DNA of 64,000 nt from Sapria himalayana (lineage: Eukaryota; Streptophyta; Magnoliopsida; Malpighiales; Rafflesiaceae). The notes beneath the pieces are model-generated. The model was not told where the DNA came from and made no database searches. It saw nothing but the letters and a program-made list of their open reading frames with translations. This document shows, piece after piece, positions 22,702 to 33,492 of this stretch. The stretch's first letter is position 1. The number at the start of each line of letters is the position of its first letter. Made by a program: the position numbers and the translations under genes. The DNA lies in contig JAREIK010012040.1 of the NCBI GenBank assembly GCA_029783825.1, positions 16,377 through 80,376 of the forward strand. Direction: 5' to 3'.

Positions 22702-24798
22702 TTAAATAGGTTTGTTTGAGCTTCTCAACCAATCTTGTAGACCAATTAGAACTTCAGCTATAATAGGTGTTAAAGAACTCCTAAATTTATCTAAAGTTCT
22801 CCCCCTAGTGCTAAATGTAGATTTGTAGGCCATAGTAGATGCTTGGATAGCTAACACATACCTTGCTACCTTTGCCAAAGAAGGATACCTAACCTCATTT
22901 ACCTTCCACCAGTTTAAAAGATCAAAATCAATTCTATTTTTTTCAAGTCTGTCTTCCAAGTACCTATCTAACTCTTCCCAAGTTACAACTTCTTGTTCTT
23001 TCTCCAATTCAACAAAAAAAATCATCAACATAAGTATCACTACCATCAAAGAAATCATCATTTTTTTCAACACAGTAGAAGAGAAATCCTCTTCTTTTGA
23101 TTCATCTTCATTTAAATCTTTATAATCATCCATCATCTCATATAAAGCATCTATAACCTTTTTCAAGAAATTTTTAGCCAATTCCTCTCCATAATGCTAA
23201 GTGTACTTAACCTTGAGATATTTGAGCTTATATCTAGGATCCAACAATACTGCTACAAAAAGCATAATATTTGTTGACCGAAGAGAACCCCAATATTTGT
23301 TGAATTTATGCCTCATTTTCATACCCATTTCAGACACCTTTGTATCTCTACTATTTTCACAAAGCTCAATTTTTTTTCAAAATTCGAATAATGTCAGGAA
23401 AATAATAACTAGAGGTAGAATATTATAAGCCATAAAATTTACAAGTTACCTCAAAAAAAGTTTTCAAGAAATGAGCCAAAATTTTGGCGTTTGTTCAGTC
23501 TCTCTCAGTTGGAACGTTTGAACCAAACTCCTTCAAAAACCTTTTGTCTTTGTCCACCAACTTATCAAATTCTTTTTGATATTTTATATCAGTTTGTAGC
23601 ATCAATTTAAGTTGAATTCCATCTTGTAGGACAATCTAATTGCAATGAAGATCCAAAGTTTGCTTCTTCAACACATAACTTAAACATACCTAATCTTTCA
23701 GGGACTGCTCCTCACATATTTCACCACACCTCTAATTTTTTGAATAGCACCCTCTACTACTACAATGCCATTTCTGACAATTATCTTTAGAATATGAGCA
23801 CAACATCTCATATGTAAATTCTCGGCTTTCAAAGGTACAACACTTTTCTTCACAAGCCTTTTTTTCAATTGTTAAACTACAACATCATTATTTGATGCAT
23901 TGTCAACAGTAATGCACATCAAATTTATCAAACCCCATTCATTCATGCAAAACTCAATAGCATTTCAAAAATTAACTCCAGGATTACTTTTAATTACACA
24001 AAAGTTCAAAAGCCTTTTATGCATATTCCTTTGAGAATCAATGAAATGAACAGTCAAACATATATAAGACAAATTTTGAATGCTAGTCCAAGTGTCATAA
24101 GTCAATGAAACTCTACAACAATGAGATGATATGCTATCAAATAATTTCTTCTTTTCCTTCACAAACAAAGAAAAACAATCCCTTAGTGTAGAGTGCCTAG
24201 ATGGAATTTTAAATTGAGGCACACTAACTTCACAAAACTCCTTAAAATCATCCCCCTCAACAATACAAAAAGGCAATTCATCTTTTATGATCATTTTCAC
24301 CAAAGCCTCCATAACTAGTTGTTGATCAAATTGCCAACAAGTTAATTTGTTATCCTCTGAACTAGTATCTTTAGTGAAACTCAACAAATATTGTGACTTG
24401 TCTTTACCTTTGTGAGCTTCTATTAATTCTTTTTTGTGTGGAAATTTCTTACAAATCTCTCTAAAGTATTTTTATAAACCCAAAATACCTTGATAACTTT
24501 TTGCCAAATATTATTTCCTACACAATATACAAGCTGCCCTACCAGTTTCATTTTCGTCTGAATCAACTAATATCTCATAAGTTTCCCAAATAGCCGGCTT
24601 ATACTTTTTATGAGCTTGAAGTTCAGATGTACCTTGACTTTCTTTTACAATTGGAATTGAAGAACCTGCCATAACAATAAAAGGGTTCGTGAAAGGATGA
24701 TGATAGGATTTACCAATACTTTGATAATTTGAGATGTGATCATCTTTAATTTATTGTATTTTTTGCTTACCACTGGATTGTGCCATCTGCATCGCCAT
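22702..24798 (-). pseudogene. hAT transposase, family 1 copy 3, decayed but near full length
   Basis: The longest surviving transposase of family 1. Start at the ATG at 24798 (MAMQMAQSSGK). Order: BED-region remnant (about 24450-24550); the open segment 24387-23965 with LLSFTKDTSS, LTYDTWTS (first catalytic Asp near 24095) and SYICLTVHFIDSQ; the second Asp region VDNASNN near 23900; CPTRWNS near 23620; then the open C-terminal segment 23181-22702 with LLNWWKVNEVRYPSLAKVAR and the hATC signature ASTMAYKSTFSTRGRTLDKF. Two positions usually Glu and Gly in hATC (ASTVAxESTFSxGGR) are Lys and Arg here. The two open segments share a frame, but stops and shifts between 23182 and 23964 and near 24480-24540 prevent a full product. 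Confidence 0.9.
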
Positions 24799-24963
24799 TA
24801 ATTAATATGATATGTTAAGCATAAATACATATAATTATTTCAAACAAGCAAGCTCTACAAAACTAAATGTAACACATTCAGCCCACTCATTCGGCCCAAC
24901 AACAACATCACAACCAATACTCAAGAAAATTGACTGAGACACATAATAATAATAATTAAACAC

Positions 24964-25158
24964 TCAATTCTCATCAGAAAAACAAACCAAAAGGCTGGTG
25001 GCATCTGAGACATGGTGGAGGCAATCAGAAGTGCGATGGACAAGGGCTGGACCTGACTGAACACGGCTGGAACTGCATGAGGTGGCCTCGAACTCGATGG
25101 AACAGCAATAGGTGCATCGGAATTGGATGGGCAGTAGCGAAATTGGTGGCATCTTCAT
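24964..25158 (-). other. Copy 3 counterpart of the 64-codon leader ORF
   Basis: Same length and position as 3156-3350 of copy 1, sense strand of the element, ending 165 bp before the transposase ATG. The last 21 codons are identical to copy 1, whereas the first half has many amino-acid changes. The function is unknown; it may be a uORF, a first exon or chance. Confidence 0.35.
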
Positions 25159-25367
25159 GTTATATATATATATATATATATATTCATGGTTCTAGTATCG
25201 GTTTTTTAGGATGATACGGTTCTCAGGATGGATATTTCTTAAGATCCAAAACCATCCCAAAAGAAAAAATACGTGACAGAACGGGACGGTACAAGTCAAA
25301 GTCAACGAATTTTTCTTAGTCCCGATTCTTTCGGGACAAATCTTCGGGTAGGGTCGCGAATCTCCGA

Positions 25368-25385
25368 GTCCCATGAGCACCCCTA
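25368..25385 (-). repeat. Terminal inverted repeat, hAT-1 copy 3, 5' end
   Basis: Reads TAGGGGTGCTCATGGGAC on the - strand, pairing with 21689-21706. Confidence 0.92.
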
Positions 25386-25393
25386 CTAAATGC
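25386..25393. repeat. Target-site duplication, right side of hAT-1 copy 3
   Basis: CTAAATGC, an exact match to 21681-21688. Confidence 0.93.
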
Positions 25394-26635
25394 ATGTAAA
25401 GTTAAATCAGTAAACTCCTAAACTCCGTAATACCTAAATACATAAACCATAAAACCGCTAAATACTACTTAATAATTAATAAATCTATTTTTTTTGCTAT
25501 TTATTATATTTTTAAATATTCATTTTAATTATTTATTAGTGTATTTATTTAGAAATATTTATTACAAAATAAATTATGTGTGGGACAAAAATAATTTAAA
25601 TGATATATTATTTATCTAATAAAAATATACGCTTATAAAAGAAGTATAAATTTAAAAATTAAAAATTATTATCAAGTAATATAAGTTACTTTAATTTTGA
25701 ATCAATTTGGGTTTTGTAAATATTTTTTAATTAATATCTATCTTAATATTAATAGTTTATAAATTTAATTATTGATCATTATTATAATAGCTATCAATAA
25801 AATTATTTATATTAAATTTATATGATATATAATTTTTAATATTATTATAACAAAATATTGTATTAAAATTTCAAAAAATTTTAAATATTATTATATTTTC
25901 AAATGTTATAACCTATGAAAATGATAAAAAATTATAGAAATTTTTTCTGTTATTTTATTTTTTTAAATAAAACCTATAAACCACTAAAAGCCTAAAAACA
26001 TAAATCGCTAAGCTCCTAACGACAAAACCTCTAAATACATAAATCATTAAACTGGTATACAATAATAATAAATCATAAATCTCATTTTAATTTTTATTGA
26101 GTATAATTTTAAAGTTTTATTTTAATTATTTATCAATTTATTTTATAGAAATATTAATTACGAAATAAATTATTAGTGAGATAGATCTAATTTAAATTAA
26201 ACTGGAATCCCTAAATAATAAATAATAAAGCTCATTTTTTTTCATTATAATTTTAAATATTCATTTTAATTATGTATTTGTTTATTTATATATAAATATT
26301 AATTACAAAGTAAATTGAGTTAGACAAATATAATTTATATAAATATTTTTTCATCAAAAAATTATTGTAAAGTTTTTAGAAGAAAAAAAAATTTCAAAAC
26401 AAAAAATTATATATAGTAATATAGTTTGCTTTTCTTCTGAATCATTTTAGGTTTTATAATTATATTTTAATTGATATCTATCTTATTAATAATAGATTAT
26501 TAATTTATTTTTTGATCATTATTAGAATATTTATCAATAAAATTGTTTATATTGAATTTATATGATATATAAATATATTGATTATTATAACTAAATATTG
26601 TATTCACATTTAAAAAAAATTTAAAAATTATTATA

Positions 26636-26661
26636 TTTTCAAAGGTTATAACCTTTGAAAA
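26636..26661. repeat. 26-bp perfect palindrome of the satellite (reference example)
   Basis: Half-site TTTTCAAAGGTTA followed immediately by its exact reverse complement. Other perfect examples are at 44154-44179, 53696-53721 and 55009-55034. Most other monomers keep the core GGTTATAACC with one or two changes; one variant class (for example near 17934, 27838 and 38380) has a decayed right half, ...AACCTTCAAAAAT. It could be a cruciform-forming site or a site for a dimeric protein; this is inference. Confidence 0.9.
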
Positions 26662-29600
26662 TATAAAAAAATAATAAAAATATATTTTTTATTATTTTAT
26701 TTTTTTAATAAAACCTATAAACCACTAAATGCATACACATTTAAATTAGTAAACTTTTAAACCTCATAATGCCTAAATACATAAACCATTAAACTGCTAT
26801 ATAGTAGTTAATAATTAATAAATCTAATTTTTATTTCTAATTATTATAATTTTAAATAGTCATTTTAATTATTTATTAGTTTATTTTTATAGAAATATTT
26901 ATTACAAATTAAATTATAAGAGCGACATATATATTTTAATTAATTTATTTTTAATCAAAAAATATATATGCTTATAAAAGAAGTAAAAATTTAAAAATTA
27001 AAAATTATTATCCAGTAATATATTTTACTTTATTTTTGAATCAATTTGGGTTTTGTAAATTTTTTTTAATTAATATCAATCTTTTTATTAATAGTTTATT
27101 AATTTAAATTTTGATCATTATTAAATTATCTATCAATAAAATTGTTTATATTGAATTTATATGATATATAATTATATATATTATTATAACTAGATAATGT
27201 ATTCACATTTCAAAAAATATTAAATATTATTATATTTTCAAAGGTTATAACCTATGAAAATGAGAAAAAATTACGAAATTTTTTTTTGTTATTTTATTTT
27301 TTAAATAAAACCTATAAACCACTAAATGCCTAAAAACATAAATTGATAAACTCCTAAATGACAAAACCTCTAAATACTTAGACCATTAAATAGGTGTACA
27401 TTAATAAAAAATCATAAATCTCAATTTAATTTTTATTAAGTATAATTTTAAATTTTTATTATAATTATTTATAAGTCTATTTTTTAGAAATATTAATTAC
27501 AAAATAAATTATTAGTGAGACGGATCTAATTTAAATAATTTATTTTTCATCAAAAAAAATATATATCCTTATAAAAAGAGGCAAAATTTTAAAAACAAAA
27601 TTTTATTATTTAGTAATATAATTTATTTTTATTTTGAATAATTTTAGATTTTGCAATTATATTTTAATTTATATCATTCTTATTAATAATAGTTTATTAA
27701 TTTTTGTTGATCATTATTATAATATCTATTAATAAAATTATTTATATTGAGTTTACATAATATTTAATTATTAAGATTATTATTACTGAATATTATATTC
27801 ACATTTAAAAAAATTAAAAATTATTATATTTTCAAAGGTTATAACCTTCAAAAATTAAAAAAAAAATCAAAAAATTAAATTTTTTAATATTTCATTCTTT
27901 AAATAAAAACTATAAATCACTAAAGTCCTAAACACTTAAATCACTAAACCCCAAAAAACCTAAATACCTAAACCATTAAAACTGTATATCCTGAATAATA
28001 AATAATAAATCTCACTTTTATTTGTATTCATTATAATTTTAAATAATCATTTTAATTATTTATTAGTTTATTATTATAGAATTATAAATTAAAAATTAAT
28101 TATGAGGAGGACAAATATAATTTAAAAAATTTACTTTTAATAAAAAAAAATATTAACTTATAAAAAGAAGCAAAACATCAAAGAAAGTATTATTTTGTAA
28201 TTTATTTTACTTTGATTTTGAATAAATTTATGTTTTGTAAATATATTTAAAATAATATCTATCCTATTAATAATAGTTTATTAATTTATTTTTTGATCAT
28301 TAATATAATATATTTCAATATAATTGATTATATTGAATTAACATGATATATAATTATTAAGATTAACATAACTAAATATAGTATTCACATTTTAAAAAAA
28401 ATTTAAAAATTGATATATTTTTAAATTTTATAACCTTCAAAAATCAGAAAAAATAACAAAAATAAATTTTTTGTTATATCATTGTTTAAATAAAACTTAT
28501 AAACCATTAAAATCCTAAATACATAAATATCTAAACTCCTAACCCCCGAAGCCCCTAAATACTTAAACCTTTAAACTCGTAAAATATAAATATAATTTAA
28601 ATAATTTATAGAAATATTAATTACAAAATAAATTATGAGTGATACAAATATAATTTAAATAATATATTTTTCATCAAAAAAACATATAAGCTTATAAAAT
28701 AATGCAAAAACTAAAAAAATTTTATTATTTAGTAATAAATTTTACTTTGATTTTGAATTATTTTAGGTTTTTTAATTATATTTTAATTTATATCTATCAT
28801 ATTAATAATAGTTTATTAATTTATTTTTTGATAATTGATATAATATCTATCAATAAAATATTTTATATCTAGTTTATATTATATATAGATATAATATTTA
28901 TTATTACTAAATATTGTATTCACATTTTTTAAAAATTTTAAAATTATTATATTTTCAAATGTTATAACCTTTGAAAATTTGAAAAAATATCAAAAATAAA
29001 TTATTTGTTATTTCATTGTTTGAATAAAACCTACAACCATTAAATGACAAAATACTTAAATCAATAACTTCTAGATTTCGAAAACCCTAAATAGATAAAT
29101 TTTTTAAACATGTATATTCTAAATAATAAATAATAAATCTCATTTTTATTTTTCTCAATATAATTTTAAATATTCATTTTAGTTATTTATTTGTTTATTT
29201 TTATATAAATATTAATTACAAAATAAATTATAAGTTATACAAATATAATTTATATAAATTATTTTTCAACAAAAAAATATAGATAAACTTAATAAAAGAA
29301 GAAAAAAATTAAAAACAAAAAAATATTATATAGTAATATATTTTGCTTTGTTTCTGAATCATTTTAGGTTTTGTAATTATATTTTAATTGATATCTAACT
29401 TATTAATAATAGATTATTAATTTATTTTTTGATCACTATTAGAATATTTATCAATAAAAATGTTTATATTGAATTTATATTATATATAAATTTAATAATT
29501 ATTATAACTAAATATTGTATTCACTTTGGAAAAAAGTTTTAAAATTTTCATATTTTTAAAGATTATAACCTTTGAAAATGTGAAAAAATAAAAAAAAATT

Positions 29601-30623
29601 ATTTTTTTTGTTATTTCATTGTTTAAATAAAACCTATAAATCATTAAATGCCTAAACACTTAAATCACTAAACTACAAAATCCCGATACCGCTATATAGA
29701 TAATCCTTTAAACCGGTATACCCTAAATAATAATTAATAAATCTCATTTTTATTTGTTTTCATTAGTAATTTAAAAAATTCATTTTGATTGTTATGTTTT
29801 TTATTTGTATATATATATTAATTATAAAATAAATTATGAGTTAAAAATATAATTTATAAAGATAATTTATCATAAAAAAATAGATACGCTTATAAAAATA
29901 ATAAAAATTTAAAAATAAAATAATTATTATTAACTAATATATTTTGCTTTGCTTTTGAATCATTTTAGGTTTTGATATTAAATTTTTTGTAATATCAATC
30001 TTATTCATAATAGATTTTTAATTTATTTTTTGATATTTATTAGAATATCTATCAATAAAATTGTTAATCTTGAATTTATAAGATATATAATTATTATGAT
30101 TTATTATAAATAAATATTGTATTCACTTTCGTAAAAAATGTAAAAATTATTATATTTTTAAAGGTTATAATTTTGAAAAAAGAGAAAGAATACAAAAAAT
30201 AAATTTTTTGTTATTTCTTTTTTAAATAAAACCTATAGACCACTAAATGTTTACTTACTTAAATCAGTAGCTCATAAAACCCGAAACCCCTAAATACATA
30301 AACCTTATAATAGTTGTATACTACTTGATAAATAAAAAATTGAGAAAAATAATTTTTTTGTTTATTTCATTATTTAAATAAATCATAGAACCTACTAAAT
30401 GCCGAGACACTTAAATCACTAAACTCATAAACTCCTAAATACTTAAAACATTAAACCGGTATACCCTAAATAATTAATCATAAATCTCATTTTTTTTGTA
30501 TTCATTATAATTTTAATATTCATTTTAATTATTTATTAGTTTATTTTTATAGAAATATTAATTGCAAAAAAAATTATGAATGAGACAAATATAATTTAAA
30601 TAATTTATCTTCATCAAAAAAAT

Positions 30624-30637
30624 TTATAAGCTTATAA
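30624..30637. repeat. 14-bp palindrome with HindIII site, second satellite dyad (example)
   Basis: TTATAAGCTTATAA is a perfect palindrome about 280 bp from the 26-bp dyad. Shorter forms (ATAAGCTTAT) recur in many monomers, for example near 14955, 18780, 36320 and 39235, so a HindIII ladder is expected. Confidence 0.75.
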
Positions 30638-32280
30638 AAAGAATCAAAAATTTAAAATTAAAAAATTATTATTTAGTAATATATTTTACTTTGATTTTGA
30701 ATCGTTTTAGGTTTTGCAAATATATTTTAATTAATATTTATCTTATTAATAATAGTTTATTATTCTATTTTATGATCAGTATTATAATATCGATCAATAA
30801 AATTATTTATATTGAATTTAAATGATATATAATTTGTATGATTATTATAATTAAATATTGTATTAACATTTGAAAAAAAATAAAAATTATTATATTTTCA
30901 ATGGTTATAACATTGAAAATGAGAAAAAATCATAAAAATAATTTTTTTGTTATTTAATTATTTAAATAAAACCTATAAACCACAAAATACCTAAATAATT
31001 AAATTACTAAACTCCTAAAGCCTGATACTATTGCACCACACACACATACCGACGAACCACAGTACACACATGCACATATTATTGTCCTTTTGGTCTAGCA
31101 TTTAGAGGGGCCAGCAAGTCCTGGAAACAGCCAGAAGTATGGGCCACTAGCTTGTACAGGGCCCAACTAGAAATCCGGGATGATAACATTAACACAACTG
31201 ATGAGACCGAGCAAAGTGGTCGGGAGTAATCTCAGGAGTAGCTAGGAGTGGGTCCCACTAGCCATATCAGGCAGCATAGAGCCCACCCAACCATTGCCCA
31301 AAAGGAGTAGCGGGTAATCCAAGATTAATTGGAGAGCTGGCAAAATCCGAAGCATCACCAAGCAGGGCCAGTAAGCAATGGAGTCCCGACAAGCTACACG
31401 AGAGCGAAAGATTCAAAGTTGTAGTTTATGTTTGTAGTTTTATTTGTATTTTGGAATTTGTATGCACCATGTACTTGTAGAGACGGATAATCACATACTC
31501 ACACACACAATCTTTTTTGTTCTCTATGTAGCATGCAATGCAAGAAACTAGACCAATGAGTATCTCTATGTGGGGCCCACTATGCATTTTGTAAATACAC
31601 ATTAGGTGATGCTGCACTCCTGGTAGAAGAAGACCCATCTTTATAGCATTTTGTAATTTTACTTGTATTCTTGCTTAGTTGTACGCTAAGATAATTAGAC
31701 TATGAGATGGACATCATCACACATGCACACCGATGCATGCATATTTTTTGATATTTTGTCGGTACAACATACAGCCACTTCTTGGAGCTCGAGGAGGACG
31801 AATTCTAACCCAAGAGATACTCTTTTGAGGATCATTGGAGCAAAATAATGTGGAATTCAGAGGTGAGAATAACTTGACAAAGTGTTGGAGATATGGACTT
31901 GTGGATTTATGGGTATTCAGTTTTACATGTATTCCATTGCATAGCAATGACATATGCAACCGCTTGATGTTGCATGTCACACACATGCACATTCTTATAT
32001 TTGCATAGTTTTAATATGGTGCATCATTCAGGTTCCTCCAAAAGGCTTGGACAAATCCGAATGGAAAGGATGTAGTTTTCATAATGACTCAATGCTAACC
32101 CTGTAGTCTGGGAATGCCGGGTGATTTAGTTGTATTCCTATGCATGGAATTATTAGGCATTATGTTTTTTATGTATTTTATGTATTTTATGCATAGAATC
32201 ATTAAGGTGCATAGGATTTGGTGGGCTGGCCTAAATTAGTCAGCTTTTTAGTCTATTGTAAGTTGTGTGCCTAAATGATA

Positions 32281-32286
32281 AATAAA
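32281..32286 (+). promoter_or_regulatory. Candidate polyadenylation signal in the 2.5-kb insert
   Basis: AATAAA lies about 18-20 nt before an A-rich run (ATAAAAAAACAAAAAAG). The equivalent TTTATT is present at 61645-61650 in the inverted copy. This suggests descent from a polyadenylated transcript or an LTR; only suggestive. Confidence 0.4.
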
Positions 32287-32320
32287 GTGTGTATTTTCCA
32301 TAAAAAAACAAAAAAGAAAC

Positions 32321-32398
32321 ATAAACCCTAAACTTTAAATCCTAAACCTTAAACCATAAACTATAACCTTAACCCATAAACCCTAAATCCTAAATCTC
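32321..32398 (+). repeat. Degenerate telomere-like repeat in the left insert
   Basis: Run of ACCCTAAAC, ATCCTAAACC, ACCTTAAACC and AACCCTAAATCC units, a degenerate form of the plant telomeric CCCTAAA. The counterpart is at 61531-61612 in the inverted copy. Confidence 0.75.
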
Positions 32399-33492
32399 AT
32401 GTTTTGCACTTTTATAATCAAATGACTAAGTGTTAAATTTTAATTGAAATTCACAACTTTTAGGAATGTCACAGATATATCTTTTTGTATATGTAACACA
32501 AAGTCATGATTCAAGGGGTGAGTTATGGATTCAGTCTCTTTATTGCTTTAGATTATTGTAGCATTAGCAATTGTCATGATTGTATATTTTGTCTCTAGAA
32601 CACAAAATCATATTGATTAGAAAATGCCATAAAAAGTATCTCTCTGTTTAACATATTGTTATGGCACTTAGAATGATCATGAATACATATTTAATCTCTA
32701 TAATACTGGGTCACAGTATTGGATATGACCATAGCTTTTGCATTTTAACTTTATATTCCAAAGTCATTGCACTAGGAATGATTGTAACTTTGGACATTCC
32801 TCAAGAGCAAAAGTCATGACCCTAGAAATAGTTAAAGCTCGAGTACTACTCTTTATAACTTTTTATAGCTAAAATTATTGGGATTGGAAATATCACTATG
32901 GCTTTTTCCTTCGATTTGTGACTCAATTGTCAATATGCAAGACTAATATTTTGAGCAAAGATTAAAACCTTTTATACATTTGAATATGATTCATTTTCAC
33001 CTTTTTGGGTATTGTGAGCTTGTATACATAACTCATTTAATATAAAAAAAAGAAATGATACTTTTCATATCCATGAGGATTTAAAAAAGGGGCTTAGACA
33101 TGCCAATAAAATAAATTTTTTGATTCTTGATTGAAAGAGAGCCTATACTTCTTGCCCTACTCAAACAGCCCTGGGCTAGTTTTTTCTAATAGGCTACAAG
33201 GTCGTTATTTTATTAGATGTGAACTATGTTTTAAAAAAAATTGCTTTGAGTGTGTGCATGAGAGATATTTTAGAAGAAAGAGGATGCAATATAAATAGCA
33301 TCCTCAACAACTAGCTATTTCAACACATAGGGGTACAACTTTGGTTTAGTCTGTTAGCGTACTTGAGTCAAATACCTTTGATAGCCCAGTGATTCAACAT
33401 CAAATATAATAAGACATAATAGAGTTATAATAAAAGCTCCTATTATTTTGGTTAGATATTTAGCAATCATTCTAGAGTTGAGAGAGGAACAA

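Larger units (their letters stand above)
21689..25385 (-). mobile_element. hAT-1 copy 3, complete 3697-bp element
   Basis: The most complete family-1 copy. The 18-bp TIRs TAGGGGTTCTCATGGGAC (21689-21706) and TAGGGGTGCTCATGGGAC (- strand, 25385-25368) differ at one base, and the perfect 8-bp TSD is CTAAATGC. The transposase is on the - strand (24798 to 22702). The 5' leader (24799-25367) contains an (AT)n tract and the 64-codon ORF; the 3' region (21707-22701) is non-coding. No nested hAT-2 is present: the site equivalent to the hAT-2 target is intact near 22500-22515. It defines the reference length for the family in this window. Confidence 0.95.
25394..31020 (+). repeat. AT-rich satellite array, A orientation, copy 3 to 2.5-kb insert
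   Basis: Dyads near 25910, 26645, 27245, 27838, 28430, 28970, 29567, 30165 and 30903. The variant order 27245-30165 repeats that of 17338-20250. The first 2.9 kb is the mirror of 1-2923. The monomer containing 30340-30370 is a hybrid that jumps from a ...AATAAAAAATTG junction into a different variant. No gene is seen. Confidence 0.9.
31021..33492 (+). repeat. Unclassified 2.5-kb insert, left copy
   Basis: Non-satellite DNA of more balanced composition interrupting the array. It begins CCTGATACTATTGCACC and ends near GAGAGAGGAACAAAAT. A diverged inverted copy lies at 60429-62891. The first 1.3 kb resembles an LTR or a transcript 3' end: AATAAA at 32281 is followed by an A-rich run at about 32300-32320. 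Next is a degenerate telomere-like stretch, then about 1.1 kb of unique-looking DNA with recurring short GTCATGA / ATGATCATGA motifs. No TIR, TSD, gag-pol domain or other coding domain is visible; the short ORFs are not kept as such in the other copy. Satellite on the two sides does not join exactly (about 90 bp of monomer is missing). Confidence 0.75.

Noticed and set aside
31717..31992. Possible protein-coding gene in the 2.5-kb insert (91 codons; parallel frame at 61931-62113)
   Set aside because: The two copies differ in length and in frame continuity, no domain is recognisable, and the region looks LTR- or UTR-like.
31021..32320. Complete LTR retrotransposon
   Set aside because: No second direct LTR, primer-binding site, polypurine tract or gag-pol coding similarity could be found; at most a solo-LTR-like fragment.
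32321..32398. True telomere or recent interstitial telomere insertion
   Set aside because: Units are strongly degenerate with few exact CCCTAAA copies, and the same stretch occurs in both diverged insert copies. It is old and not a chromosome end.
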